Source of the DNA: Clostridiales bacterium | Lineage (GTDB): Bacteria; Bacillota; Clostridia; Oscillospirales; Oscillospiraceae | Direction of reading: 5' to 3' | NCBI GenBank assembly: GCA_020860575.1 | Contig: JAJBUB010000004.1 | Location: 8,414-43,475 of the forward strand | Length of the DNA stretch: 35,062 nt | Shown here: positions 18,267-27,955 of the stretch, piece by piece | Layout of the letters: every line of letters begins with the position of its first letter | Position numbering within the stretch: the first letter of the stretch is position 1 | The notes under the pieces: generated by a model | Seen by the model: the letters and a program-made list of their open reading frames with translations, nothing else | Told to the model about the DNA's origin: nothing | Database searches by the model: none | Position numbers and translations under genes: made by a program

Positions 18267-20555
18267 CTACGAATCCGAAGTAACCTCCGTCTCATTTGAC
18301 TGGGACACCACCACTGTCACCGTTCCCTGCTCTGATGTTCCGTAGAGCGCTGCTCCTGCCTTCCGGCACCGGGCGACAGTCTCCGGGGTGGGGTGTCCAT
18401 AGCTGTTTTCCCCCACGGAAAATAGCACCGTCTGAGGCGACAGTGCCTCCAGCAGTGCCTCGCCTGTGGCATAGGCGGAGCCGTGGTGTCCAGCCACCAG
18501 CACCTCCATCCGGGGCAGGTCATAGCGCTCCAGCAGCATCTCCTCTGCCGCAAAGCCCGCATCCCCAGTGACCAACAGGTCAAAGGAGCCATAGCTGGCC
18601 CAGACGCAAAGGCCGTCATAGTCGCCGCCGCAAATCGGCAGGACGGAGATCGTCAATGCCCCGGCGGACAGCTCCGTCTCTCCCGAGATCGTATCCGCCT
18701 CCGTCCCCATCTCCTCCACTGACCGGAGCAGCGGTTCCGCCGCCGCCGGGTCCGTGTCCGGCTCTGGGGCCAGGATTCGCTCCACATATCCCTCTTCACA
18801 CAGGGCGACAACGCCGTTGGTGTGGTCGGCGTCATAGTGGGTCAGGATGAGTACATCCACCCGTTTCAACCCGCGCCGGGCCAGCGCGTCGGTCAGCACC
18901 GCCCCGGCGTCGTCGGTGAGGCTGCCGCAGTCGATGACGGCGGTCAACTCCCCGCCGCTCACCAGGATACACTGTCCCTGTCCCACATCCAACAGGTCGA
19001 CGGTGAGGGTTTCTCCCGCCCCGGGCAGATCGGTCAGGCGGACGCAGATCGCCAGAGCGCCCAGAAGCAGCGCCAGAGAGGCATATCCTGTTCTTCGGCC
19101 ACATCGCCCGGTCAAAACCAGCATACCCACCAAATAGCACAGCAACACCCAGGCCAGACAGATGGGATGCTCTGCGGTCAGAAGGCCGTTGGGAATACTC
19201 GCCAGTGCATCGATCAATCGGACGGCAAGCTGCGTCAGCCACTCTGTCGGGACGGCCAGAAGCATTGCAATTTCCGGGCAGAGCAGTCCCAGAATACCGC
19301 AGGCCATGCCCAGAGGCAGCAGAAAGGGCAGCAGCCTGGATATAGCAAGATTCGACAGCGGCGTCAAAAGGGAAAACTCCCGGAAGTAGTACAGCACCAG
19401 AGGAACGGTGAAGCAGTTCGCCCCGGCAGTCAGGGCAAGACCGCTCTGAAGGTATCTCAGCGCCCGGTTTCCCTTCCCCACCCGAATATGAGGACAGACT
19501 ACCAGTATCCCCATCATGGCGGCAAAGGAGAGCTGTAGGCTCACCGAGGCAGCGGCATAAGGATTGGCGACCAGGAGCAGCGCCAGAGCCAGGGAGAGGG
19601 AGGTCAGCGGGTCCTCCTGCCGCTCCAACACCGGGGCCAGGAGCAGGATGGCCTGCATGACGATCGCCCGACAGACCGAGGGCGGAAATCCCGTCACCGC
19701 ACCAAAAACCGCCAGGGCGGGGAGCAGGATCAGTCCCTTTCCCTTTCTGCTCCCGGGCAGCAGGAAAAACAGAGCGGAGGTCAGCAGGGTCACATGGAGG
19801 CCGGACGCCGCCACGATATGCCGCAGGCCGGTCTGGGTCAGCGCCTCGTCCAGCTCGTCCGTCAGCCCGTCCTTCTGTCCTGTGGTCAGGGCCAGGAGAA
19901 AACCGGCAGTCTCTTCAGAGAACAGAGATTCCAGGGAGTTTCGCAGATCTCTGGCCCAGACCCGCGGCAACAGGAGCATCGGCGTCTGCTCCACATGGAC
20001 GACAGTAGCATCCGATGCCGACCCGGTCAGCCAGATACCGTCAGCATAGTTGGACAGCGCCCAGACGCCGTCCTCCTCCCGGGCAGTTTTAAAGCTGACC
20101 TCTGCCGTCACCGTATCCCCGGGACGGATATCCTCCCCCGACTCGTCCAGCCAGAGCAAAACCCTCGTCCCCACCGGGCCGTCTCCGTCGGCCACAGTAC
20201 CCTCCACATACCAGCCGTATTGGCTCTGTGTGGAATAGTCCGCAGCCTCCACTGTCACGGAGGCCGTCTGGTCTAACCAGTCCGTCTCCAGACTGGTCAC
20301 CTGGTAAAACCGACACCAGAACAGCCAGAAGCCCGCCGCAGCCGCCAGCAGGCACAGGCCCGGCAGAACGCTCCGATTGACGCAGCAGGCCAGGCCGCAC
20401 AGCAGACACAGCGCTCCCAGCAGGAGCATTTGCCACCCCACCAGGGCATAGACAGAAAGACACACCCCGGCGGCGAAGGACAGACAGAAGCAGGCCAGTG
20501 GCCGCTTCCTGCCGAAATCCTTCCCTGCACTCAGGGCGTGTGTTCCCAGTTTCAT
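18267..20555 (-). CDS. comEC: DNA internalization-related competence protein ComEC/Rec2
   Basis: 762 aa. Competence domain HIVAASGLHVTLL...GFPPSVCRAIVM, C-terminal metallo-beta-lactamase-like LDVGQGQCILVSGG..LILTHYDADHTNGV..VAGHHGSAYATGEALLEALSPQTVLFSVGENSYGHP. Confidence 0.95.
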   Translation of the reverse strand: MKLGTHALSAGKDFGRKRPLACFCLSFAAGVCLSVYALVGWQMLLLGALCLLCGLACCVNRSVLPGLCLLAAAAGFWLFWCRFYQVTSLETDWLDQTASVTVEAADYSTQSQYGWYVEGTVADGDGPVGTRVLLWLDESGEDIRPGDTVTAEVSFKTAREEDGVWALSNYADGIWLTGSASDATVVHVEQTPMLLLPRVWARDLRNSLESLFSEETAGFLLALTTGQKDGLTDELDEALTQTGLRHIVAASGLHVTLLTSALFFLLPGSRKGKGLILLPALAVFGAVTGFPPSVCRAIVMQAILLLAPVLERQEDPLTSLSLALALLLVANPYAAASVSLQLSFAAMMGILVVCPHIRVGKGNRALRYLQSGLALTAGANCFTVPLVLYYFREFSLLTPLSNLAISRLLPFLLPLGMACGILGLLCPEIAMLLAVPTEWLTQLAVRLIDALASIPNGLLTAEHPICLAWVLLCYLVGMLVLTGRCGRRTGYASLALLLGALAICVRLTDLPGAGETLTVDLLDVGQGQCILVSGGELTAVIDCGSLTDDAGAVLTDALARRGLKRVDVLILTHYDADHTNGVVALCEEGYVERILAPEPDTDPAAAEPLLRSVEEMGTEADTISGETELSAGALTISVLPICGGDYDGLCVWASYGSFDLLVTGDAGFAAEEMLLERYDLPRMEVLVAGHHGSAYATGEALLEALSPQTVLFSVGENSYGHPTPETVARCRKAGAALYGTSEQGTVTVVVSQSNETEVTSDS

Positions 20556-20578
20556 GCTGATTTCCCTTCTCTACGGGG

Positions 20579-21601
20579 TCAAATCTTTCGAACGGAGTCC
20601 CGCTCCACCACACAGACTGCGGTTTTCACGTCATTGCTCTCCGGCTCGACCCCGGAGATCATATCCGCCAGCGCCCGAACCGCCGCCTGGGCCTTTTCGT
20701 CCAGGCTCTGATGTACCGTGGTCAGAGGGGGCCACGCAGTTTTGGCATAGACCATGTCGTCAAAGCCCGTCACCGAAAGCTCCTCCGGCATCTCCAATCC
20801 CGCCGCCCGCAGCCAGTTCATCGCCTCCACTGCATGGAAGTCCGAGCTGAAACAGAGGGCGGTCTGCTGCCGCAGGAGGGGCAGCTTCTCCTCGTATTGG
20901 GCCAGCCGCTCCGCCCGGTCGCCGGACACCGACAGCCGCATGGCGTCTGCATCGACGACGTCGGCTTCCTCCATGGCCTGGCGGAAGCCCAGCCAACGTA
21001 GCCGGTCGCTCTCCTGGTTGTCGGCCACAATGAACAGGATATGCCGGTGGCCCTGAGCGAGCAGATATCGGCCGATCTGATAGCCGCCGCCCATCTCATC
21101 CGAACTGACCTGACAGACATCAGGAATGCTCCGCTCCATATATGAGTCAATGAGTACCAGAGGCTTTTCATAGGAGGCGTGGAGAGATTCGATCTCCTGC
21201 TGGGTCAGATTGAAGGCGATCAGCCCGTCAAAATTCCATGCCCGACTCTCCTGAAGGATCTCCTCTATGCTGCGACGGGTGAGGAGCATCATATAGTAGC
21301 CCTCGCTGTGGATCGCCTCTTCCAGATAACCGATCAGGCCCGCCGCCAGCAGACCGTTTCGGGACCGGAGGGCATCCTGAGGGGAATAGCCCATGACAAC
21401 ACCTATAATATGGGAGCTGTCCCGGGCAAGCATTTGTGCGCTCAGGCTGGGAATATACCCCATTTCCTCGATCAGCTTGCGAATCTTCTCCGCCACGGCG
21501 GGAGAGACCTTGCCCTCCTTTTGGTGGATGACGTTGGAGACCGTGGTGGTACTCACACCAGCCCGCTCTGCAATGTCCTTGATTCGAACCAAAGTAACCA
21601 T
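20579..21601 (-). CDS. LacI-family transcriptional regulator
   Basis: VRIKDIAERAGVSTTTVSNVIHQKEGKVSPAVAEKIRKLIEEMGYIPSLSAQMLA helix-turn-helix plus periplasmic-binding-like domain. The start may be TTG at 21592, which has better Shine-Dalgarno spacing. Confidence 0.93.
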   Translation of the reverse strand: MVTLVRIKDIAERAGVSTTTVSNVIHQKEGKVSPAVAEKIRKLIEEMGYIPSLSAQMLARDSSHIIGVVMGYSPQDALRSRNGLLAAGLIGYLEEAIHSEGYYMMLLTRRSIEEILQESRAWNFDGLIAFNLTQQEIESLHASYEKPLVLIDSYMERSIPDVCQVSSDEMGGGYQIGRYLLAQGHRHILFIVADNQESDRLRWLGFRQAMEEADVVDADAMRLSVSGDRAERLAQYEEKLPLLRQQTALCFSSDFHAVEAMNWLRAAGLEMPEELSVTGFDDMVYAKTAWPPLTTVHQSLDEKAQAAVRALADMISGVEPESNDVKTAVCVVERDSVRKI

Positions 21602-21623
21602 CTCCAAACTGGCAACCTTAAAA

Positions 21624-21631
21624 TAACGTTA
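21624..21631. promoter_or_regulatory. operator-like palindrome TAACGTTA downstream of the lacI-type promoter
   Basis: TAACGTTA, with the central CG typical of LacI-family operators, in the 5' UTR of the regulator. Confidence 0.5.
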
Positions 21632-21654
21632 CCAAAATGAATTTTCAGGACTTT

Positions 21655-21683
21655 AGTATATCATAAGAGAAGAGAGTACGCAA
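21655..21683 (-). promoter_or_regulatory. sigma-A-type promoter of the LacI-comEC unit
   Basis: Minus strand TTGCGT - 17 nt - TATACT. Confidence 0.65.
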
Positions 21684-21693
21684 GAGAAAAAGC

Positions 21694-21701
21694 AAACGTT
21701 T
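21694..21701. promoter_or_regulatory. operator-like palindrome AAACGTTT upstream of the -35
   Basis: AAACGTTT, about 10 bp upstream of the -35 box. Confidence 0.45.
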
Positions 21702-21749
21702 CCAGAGGCCATTCCCGGCATTTTTCAGTCTATTTGACCGTCTTTGTCG

Positions 21750-22826
21750 TCAGGCAGACGGCCCTCTCCCACCCGTCAGCCGGGCCAGCGCAGCCGCCAG
21801 GGCGTCCATGTCCTCATCGGTACCGATGGTGATACGAAGGAAGTCGGAGATACGGGGCTGGTCGAACCAGCGGACCAGGATGCCATCCCGCCGCAGACCG
21901 GAGAACAGCTCCTGTCCGCTGACGGCGGGATGGGAGACAAAGATGAAGTTGGCCCTGGAGGGCAGGACGGTAAAGCCCAGCTCCTTCAATTGTCCCACCG
22001 TCCGCTCTCTGGTCGCCATGACCCGGCGGCGCTGAGCGTCAAAGTAGTCCACGTCCCGGACGGCGGCGGCGGCCCCGGCAATGGCCAGACGGTCCAGGGT
22101 ATAGGAGTTGACCGAGTTCTTCACGCAGTTCAGCCCGGCGATCAGGTTGGGGTTTCCGAAGGCAAAGCCCACCCGAAGCCCCGCCAGAGAGCGGGATTTA
22201 GAGGCAGTCTGCACCACCAGCAAATTGGGATACTCCCGGATGAGAGGCGTCACCGATTCGCCGCCGAAGTCCACATAGGCCTCGTCCACGATGACCACCC
22301 GTTCCGGGTTGCCCTCCAGGATGCGGCGGATGCTCTCCGTCTCCAGCGCCATCCCGGTGGGGGCGTTGGGGTTGGCGATGACCACGCCGTCGTTATTTCC
22401 CAGGAAAGGCTCCACCGGGAGAGTGAAGTCCTCCCCCAAAGGTACCGTCCGGCAGCGGATGCCGAACAGGTTCGCGTAGACGGGATAAAAGGAGTATGTG
22501 ATGTCGGGAAAGACGATCTCGCTTCCCTGGTCGAAGAATGCCTGAAAGGCGAAGGAGAGCACCTCGTCAGAGCCGTTGCCCACGAAAATCTGCGCCTCCT
22601 CCAGGCCGTAGACCTCCGCCAGCGCCTGCACCAGCTCGGTCCCTGCCGGGTCGGGATAGAGGCGGAGGCTCTCCCCCGCTCCCTGCCGGATGGCCTCCAG
22701 CGCCTTGGGAGAGGGTGGATAGGGGTTTTCGTTGGTATTCAGCTTGATGAATTTCCGCTCACGGGGCTGCTCACCGGGGGTGTAAGGGGTGATATTCTGT
22801 ATCCTGCCAGACCAAAATTCCTTCAT
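21750..22826 (-). CDS. hisC: histidinol-phosphate aminotransferase
   Basis: 358 aa. KLNTNENPYPPSPKALEAI, FVGNGSDEVL, IANPNAPTG, VDEAYVDFGGES, TASKSRSLAGLRVGFAFG. Confidence 0.93.
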   Translation of the reverse strand: MKEFWSGRIQNITPYTPGEQPRERKFIKLNTNENPYPPSPKALEAIRQGAGESLRLYPDPAGTELVQALAEVYGLEEAQIFVGNGSDEVLSFAFQAFFDQGSEIVFPDITYSFYPVYANLFGIRCRTVPLGEDFTLPVEPFLGNNDGVVIANPNAPTGMALETESIRRILEGNPERVVIVDEAYVDFGGESVTPLIREYPNLLVVQTASKSRSLAGLRVGFAFGNPNLIAGLNCVKNSVNSYTLDRLAIAGAAAAVRDVDYFDAQRRRVMATRERTVGQLKELGFTVLPSRANFIFVSHPAVSGQELFSGLRRDGILVRWFDQPRISDFLRITIGTDEDMDALAAALARLTGGRGPSA

Positions 22827-23017
22827 AGCGTGTCACTGCCTTCCCGGATGATTTTTTTAATGGAACGCTCCGCCTTGCTCCGGGGGATCATCATCTCCCG
22901 GCCGCAGGTACGGCACCGGAGGCGGAAATCCATGCCAATGCGCAGCACGTCCCACTCCCTGCCGCCGCAGGGGTGAGGCTTTTTCATCTGGAGGATATCG
23001 TTGACCTGAACATCCAT
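22823..23017 (-). CDS. DUF951-type small zinc-ribbon-like protein
   Basis: 64 aa. DILQMKKPHPCGGREWDVLRIGMDFRLRCRTCGREMMIPRSKAERSIKKI. Overlaps hisC by 4 nt. Confidence 0.85.
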   Translation of the reverse strand: MDVQVNDILQMKKPHPCGGREWDVLRIGMDFRLRCRTCGREMMIPRSKAERSIKKIIREGSDTL

Positions 23018-23076
23018 ATTGGCCTCCTGTCTCTCGCTCTGTTACGCTAACACGTTATCATGTCGGGGGGAGGTTG

Positions 23077-24351
23077 TCAAGGCTCCCATTCCCCCTTGAC
23101 CCGTTCCCAATAGGCCCGGGCGGCCTGCTCCTGCTTGTTCTCCCCAAACTCGTAGTATTTCCGCCCCACAAGAGCGTCCGGGAGATACTGCTGCTCCACC
23201 CAATGGTTCGGGTAGTCGTGAGGATAGAGATAACCCTGCTCCCGCTCCATGCCCGCGCTGTCGGCGTGGACGTTTTGCAGATGGCGGGGATAGTCCCCCG
23301 TCTTTCCTGCCGCCACGTCAGACATGGCGGCGGAGATGCCCTGATAGACGCTGTTGGACTTGGGGGCCGTGGCAAGCAGCACCACCGCCTGGGCCAGAGG
23401 CAGCCGGGCCTCCGGCAGTCCCAGCATATTGGCGTTTTCCACACAGGCGTTGACGATGGACACCGCCTGAGGGTAGGCCATGCCCACATCCTCGCTGGCG
23501 GAGCAGAGGATGCGCCGGATGGCGGTCACCATGTCCCCCGCCTCCAGCAGTCGGGCCAGATAGTGGAGGGCGGCGTCCGGGTCGGAGCCTCGCATGGATT
23601 TCATCAGCGCAGAGGCGATGTCGAAGTGGTCGTCCCCCGCCCGATCGTAGCGCATGGCGGAGCGCTGGGCCAGCATTTGGGCGTCCTCCAGCGTCAGGGT
23701 GATCCTCCCCCCTGTGGAGCGGGCGGCGTTCACCTGAAGCTCCACCGAGTTGACCGCCTTGCGCACGTCCCCGCCGCAGGCGGCGGCGATGTGGTCAGTC
23801 ACTTCGGGAGGACATTCGATCTCCACCCCACGCCGTTTCGCCAGCAGCGCCACCGCCCGCTCCACCGCCGGGCGCACCTCCTCCGCCGTCACCGGCTTGA
23901 ACTCAAAGACGGTGGACCGGCTGAGCACCGCGTTATAGACGTAGAAGTACGGGTTTTCCGTGGTGGAGGCGATGAGGGTGATCTTGCCGTTTTCCATGAA
24001 TTCCAGCAGAGACTGCTGCTGCTTCTTGTTGAAATACTGGATCTCATCCAGATAGAGGAGCACGCCGTTGGGCGCCATGAGGGTGTCCACGTCGGCGATG
24101 ACCTCCTTGATGTCGTTGATGGAGGCAGTGGTGGCGTTGAGCCGGTGGAGGGTGCGGTCCGTCCGCCGGGCAATGATGTTGGCCACCGTGGTCTTTCCCG
24201 TTCCGGAGGGCCCGTAAAAGACCATGTTGGGGATGTTCCCGCTCTCGATGATACGGCGCAAAATGCCGTTCTCCCCCAGGATGTGCCGCTGCCCCACCAT
24301 CTCGTCCAGGGTCTGGGGGCGTATCTCATCCGCCAGTGGGCGGTTTGCCAT
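23077..24351 (-). CDS. rarA: replication-associated recombination protein A (AAA+ ATPase, MgsA/RarA)
   Basis: 424 aa. PLADEIRPQTLDEMVGQRHILGENGILRRIIESGNIPNMVFYGPSGTGKTTVANIIA, LYLDEIQYFNKKQQQSLLEFMENG, ASTTENPYF. Confidence 0.95.
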   Translation of the reverse strand: MANRPLADEIRPQTLDEMVGQRHILGENGILRRIIESGNIPNMVFYGPSGTGKTTVANIIARRTDRTLHRLNATTASINDIKEVIADVDTLMAPNGVLLYLDEIQYFNKKQQQSLLEFMENGKITLIASTTENPYFYVYNAVLSRSTVFEFKPVTAEEVRPAVERAVALLAKRRGVEIECPPEVTDHIAAACGGDVRKAVNSVELQVNAARSTGGRITLTLEDAQMLAQRSAMRYDRAGDDHFDIASALMKSMRGSDPDAALHYLARLLEAGDMVTAIRRILCSASEDVGMAYPQAVSIVNACVENANMLGLPEARLPLAQAVVLLATAPKSNSVYQGISAAMSDVAAGKTGDYPRHLQNVHADSAGMEREQGYLYPHDYPNHWVEQQYLPDALVGRKYYEFGENKQEQAARAYWERVKGEWEP

Positions 24352-24357
24352 AGGTGC

Positions 24358-25611
24358 TCATCTCCCCTTGATTTTTCTGCCGTCGGAATAGACCGCTGTG
24401 ATCTGTTCCCTCTTGGCCCGGTAAATGGCCCGCTCCAGCCGCAGGGGCAGCTCCATCTCCCCCTTTGGCCCCAGGGTGCTGTCGTCCACCACCACGGCGT
24501 GGAGCCGGTCGCCCACGGCGAAGCCGTCTCCCGCCCCAAAATAGCGGTGGCCCGCGGTCGTCCCCAGGTAGTAGGCTTCGGCTGCGCTCAGAGGCGCGTC
24601 CCCGGCCGTCATGTACCGCACCTTGGAGGTGCGCACGGCGCTGGACATGACCTCCAGCATGGGGAGATGGTCCCCTCCGGCGATGTCGGAGCCAAGAGCC
24701 ACCCAGACCCCCTCCTCCAGCATCCGCCGCACCGGGGCGATGCCGCTGCACACGTTGGTGTTGGAGTCCGGACAGTGGACCGCCAGGACGTTGGATTCTC
24801 TCATGGCCTGCCGCTCTGTCTCGTCGCTGTAGACGCAGTGGGCCATGACGGTGTGATCTTTCCACAGACCGTATTTAGCGTAGGTCTCCCAGTAGCGCCG
24901 ACAGTCCGGGTGCAGCTGGGACACCCAGTCCAGCTCGTTGGTGTTCTCGGACAGATGGGACTGGACATACAGCCCCCGCTCCCCTGCCAGCTCTCCCAGC
25001 CAGGCCATCAGCTCGTCGGTGCAGCTGGGGGTGAAGCGGGGGGTGAGGATGGGTCTGATGCGGGAGAAGCGCCCGCACCCCTCCAGCCAGCGGATAGTCT
25101 CCCGTTTGGACTGCTCCGTCGTCTCCTGGAGCACCGGGGAGCCGTTGCGGTCCATGTTCACCTTGCCCACATAGCCGGTGACGCCCGCCCGCTCCAGGGC
25201 CTCCATCAGCAGCCAGGTCCCCTCCGTGTGGAGAGAAGAGAACATGACCACCCGCGTTGTGCCGTTGGCCACCAGCTCCGCCACCAGCATGGCATAGACC
25301 TCCCGGGCATAGTCCGGGTCGGCAAACCGGCTCTCTGTGGGGAAGGCATAGCGGTTCAGCCACTCCAGCAGCGGGACATCCATACAGGTACCCAACATGG
25401 GGTACTGGGGGCCGTGGAGGTGCATATCCGCAAAGGATTGTAAAATCAGGCAGTCGCCGTAGTCGGTCACCGGCAGCTCTGTGCCCTCGGGCAGCGTCTC
25501 CAGCACCGCCCGGATGACGCCGTCCTCCAGCACCAGACAGCCCCCCGGCAGACAGCGCAGCTCCCCTAGGGCGGGGGCGTCGATGATGTTTCCTCGAATG
25601 ATCTCTTTCAT
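24358..25611 (-). CDS. guanine deaminase / amidohydrolase family
   Basis: MKEIIRGNIIDAP..., FADMHLHGPQYPMLGTCMDVPLLEWLNRYAFPTESRFAD, QSHLSENTNELDWV, VMAHCVYSDETE, VALGSDIAGGDHLPMLEVM. Confidence 0.88.
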   Translation of the reverse strand: MKEIIRGNIIDAPALGELRCLPGGCLVLEDGVIRAVLETLPEGTELPVTDYGDCLILQSFADMHLHGPQYPMLGTCMDVPLLEWLNRYAFPTESRFADPDYAREVYAMLVAELVANGTTRVVMFSSLHTEGTWLLMEALERAGVTGYVGKVNMDRNGSPVLQETTEQSKRETIRWLEGCGRFSRIRPILTPRFTPSCTDELMAWLGELAGERGLYVQSHLSENTNELDWVSQLHPDCRRYWETYAKYGLWKDHTVMAHCVYSDETERQAMRESNVLAVHCPDSNTNVCSGIAPVRRMLEEGVWVALGSDIAGGDHLPMLEVMSSAVRTSKVRYMTAGDAPLSAAEAYYLGTTAGHRYFGAGDGFAVGDRLHAVVVDDSTLGPKGEMELPLRLERAIYRAKREQITAVYSDGRKIKGR

Positions 25612-25741
25612 AATGGTTACTCCAAAGCGCACGAGGGCGCAGACATTACTTTGCTAACAGTATAGCATTTTCCGGTGGATTGTCAATTTGAAGGCTTCGT
25701 AGCTCTCCACACGCTCCCCACAAATTTTCTCCATTTCCCTA

Positions 25742-25769
25742 TTGACATTGACCGCATATGGTCTATAAT
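25742..25769 (+). promoter_or_regulatory. strong sigma-A-type promoter of the HMA-P-type ATPase operon
   Basis: TTGACA - 16 nt - TATAAT. Confidence 0.8.
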
Positions 25770-25781
25770 AGAATCATCAAT

Positions 25782-25795
25782 TGAACAGTTGTTCA
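25782..25795. promoter_or_regulatory. ArsR/SmtB/CadC-type operator
   Basis: TGAACAGTTGTTCA, a perfect 6-2-6 inverted repeat flanked by AT, just after the -10. Resembles SmtB/CadC-family operators. Confidence 0.7.
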
Positions 25796-25829
25796 TATGA
25801 TGAATTGATATTCAGGGAGGATGCTCACC

Positions 25830-26048
25830 ATGAAAAAGACCTACAAGATCGACGTGGACTGCGCCAACTGCGCCAACAAAATGGAGGAGGCCGCCAGCCA
25901 GACCCCCGGCGTGGCCAAGGCCGTCGTCAACTTTATGACCCTGAAAATGGTCGTGGAGTTTGAGGAGGGGCAGGACCCCAGGGCCGTCATGGCACAAGTG
26001 CTCAAAAACTGCAAAAAGGTGGAGGACGACTGCGAAATTTTCCTGTAA
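25830..26048 (+). CDS. stand-alone heavy-metal-associated (HMA) domain protein
   Basis: 72 aa MKKTYKIDVDCANCANKMEEAASQTPGVAKAVVNFMTLKMVVEF. CxxC in CANCANKM. RBS GGGAGG. Confidence 0.9.
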   Translation: MKKTYKIDVDCANCANKMEEAASQTPGVAKAVVNFMTLKMVVEFEEGQDPRAVMAQVLKNCKKVEDDCEIFL

Positions 26049-26080
26049 GACAGGCAGTCTGTCTCAAGGGAGGCATAGAC

Positions 26081-27946
26081 GTGAACAAAAAGCAGAAAAA
26101 GATGCTGGCCCGCATCCTGGTATCCGGGGTGCTGATGATCGTCCTGTCCCTGTTGCCGGTGGAGGGTATCCTGCGATTTGTGCTGTTTCTCATTCCCTAT
26201 CTCGTCGTCGGATACGACATCCTGCGCAAAGCGTGGAAGGGTATTCTGAACCGGCAGGTGTTTGACGAGAACTTCCTCATGGCGGTGGCCACTGTGGGGG
26301 CCATGGCCCTGGGGGAGTATACCGAGGGCGTGGCGGTCATGCTGTTCTACCAGATCGGCGAGCTGTTCCAGAGCTACGCCGTGGGCAAGAGCCGCCGGAA
26401 CATCAGCCAGCTCATGGACATCCGCCCGGACTACGCCAATATCCAGGGAGAAGACGGCCTGGAGCAGGTGGACCCGGATGAGGTAGAGCCGGGCACCGTC
26501 ATCGTGGTGCAGACCGGAGAGAAAATTCCCATCGACGGCGTGGTGGTAGAGGGTCAGGCGTCCCTCAATACCAGCGCCCTCACCGGGGAGAGCCTGCCCC
26601 GGGAGGTGTCCGCCGGGGACGAGGTCATCAGCGGCTGCATCAACATGACCGGCGTGCTGAAGATCCGCACCACCCGGGCGTTTGGGGAGTCTACCGTATC
26701 CAAAATTCTGGAGCTGGTGGAAAACTCCAGCTCCAGGAAATCCCGTTCGGAGCAGTTTATCTCCCGGTTCGCCCACTATTACACCCCCATCGTCTGTTAC
26801 AGCGCCTTGGCCCTGGCCATTCTGCCGCCTCTGGTGCTGCTGCTTCTGGGCCAGGGGCCGGACTGGGGCACCTGGGTCTATCGGGCGCTGACCTTCCTGG
26901 TCATCAGCTGTCCCTGCGCTCTGGTCATCAGCATCCCCCTCAGCTTCTTTGCCGGCATCGGCGGGGCAAGCCGGGCGGGCGTGCTGGTGAAGGGCTCCAA
27001 CTATCTGGAGGCCATGTCCCAGGTGCGGTATATCGTCTTTGACAAGACGGGGACGCTGACCAGAGGCGTGTTCCAGGTGGTGGGCGTCCACCACAGTCAG
27101 ATGGAGGAGCAGCGGCTTTTGGAATACGCCGCACTGGCAGAAAGCTTCTCCTCCCACCCCATCAGCCGCAGCCTGAGAGATGCCTGCAAAACGCCTCTGG
27201 ACGCCTCCCGGGTCTCCCAGGTGGAGGAGATCGGCGGCCACGGCGTCACCGCCCTGGTGGACGGGCACGCCGTCGCCGTGGGCAACGCCAGACTGATGGA
27301 AAAGCTGGGCATCCAGCCGGTGGACTGCCACAGTGTGGGCACCGTGGTCCATGTGGCCATCGACGGGGTCTATCAGGGACACATCCTCATCTCCGACGTA
27401 CCCAAGCCCACCTCCGCCCAGGCCATCCGGGAGCTGAAGCGCTCCGGCGTGCGCAAGACCGTCATGCTCACCGGAGACGCTGCGCCGGTGGCAAACCAGG
27501 TGGCCCGGGAGCTGGGGGTGGACGAGGTCTACAGTCAGCTACTCCCGGCAGACAAGGTGGAGCAGGTGGAGCGGCTGCTCACGCAGAAGGACGGCCGGGA
27601 GAAGCTGGCCTTTGTGGGCGACGGCATCAACGACGCCCCCGTGCTGGCCCGGGCGGACGTGGGAGTGGCCATGGGCGCTCTCGGCTCAGACGCCGCCATC
27701 GAGGCCGCCGACATCGTCCTCATGGACGACGACCCCATGAAGCTGGTCACCGCCATCCGCATCTCCCGGAAATGTATGGGCATCGTCACGGAGAACATCG
27801 TCTTTGCCCTGGCGGTCAAGCTGGTCTGCCTGCTGCTGGGGGCGATCGGCGTCGCCAATATGTGGGTGGCCATCTTCGCTGACGTGGGCGTGATGGTGCT
27901 GGCCGTGCTCAACGCCATCCGCGCCCTGCGGGTGCCAACGAAATAA
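26081..27946 (+). CDS. P1B-type heavy-metal ATPase, probable Zn/Cd/Pb exporter (CadA/ZntA-like) without N-terminal HMA domain
   Basis: 621 aa. SCPCALVISIPLSFFAGIGGASRAGVLVKGSNYLEAM, DKTGTLTRG, SHPISRSL, VGDGINDAPVLARADVGVAMG, C-terminal FADVGVMVLAVLNAIRAL. Confidence 0.94.
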   Translation: MNKKQKKMLARILVSGVLMIVLSLLPVEGILRFVLFLIPYLVVGYDILRKAWKGILNRQVFDENFLMAVATVGAMALGEYTEGVAVMLFYQIGELFQSYAVGKSRRNISQLMDIRPDYANIQGEDGLEQVDPDEVEPGTVIVVQTGEKIPIDGVVVEGQASLNTSALTGESLPREVSAGDEVISGCINMTGVLKIRTTRAFGESTVSKILELVENSSSRKSRSEQFISRFAHYYTPIVCYSALALAILPPLVLLLLGQGPDWGTWVYRALTFLVISCPCALVISIPLSFFAGIGGASRAGVLVKGSNYLEAMSQVRYIVFDKTGTLTRGVFQVVGVHHSQMEEQRLLEYAALAESFSSHPISRSLRDACKTPLDASRVSQVEEIGGHGVTALVDGHAVAVGNARLMEKLGIQPVDCHSVGTVVHVAIDGVYQGHILISDVPKPTSAQAIRELKRSGVRKTVMLTGDAAPVANQVARELGVDEVYSQLLPADKVEQVERLLTQKDGREKLAFVGDGINDAPVLARADVGVAMGALGSDAAIEAADIVLMDDDPMKLVTAIRISRKCMGIVTENIVFALAVKLVCLLLGAIGVANMWVAIFADVGVMVLAVLNAIRALRVPTK

Positions 27947-27955
27947 AGCAGAAAA

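Noticed and set aside
21744-22976. 410 aa and 789 aa (23074-25443) plus-strand ORFs
   Set aside because: Antisense to hisC and to rarA/guanine deaminase; shadow-frame composition.
25841-27382. 513 aa minus-strand ORF opposite the metal ATPase
   Set aside because: Shadow frame. The plus-strand P-type ATPase has complete canonical motifs, promoter and RBS.
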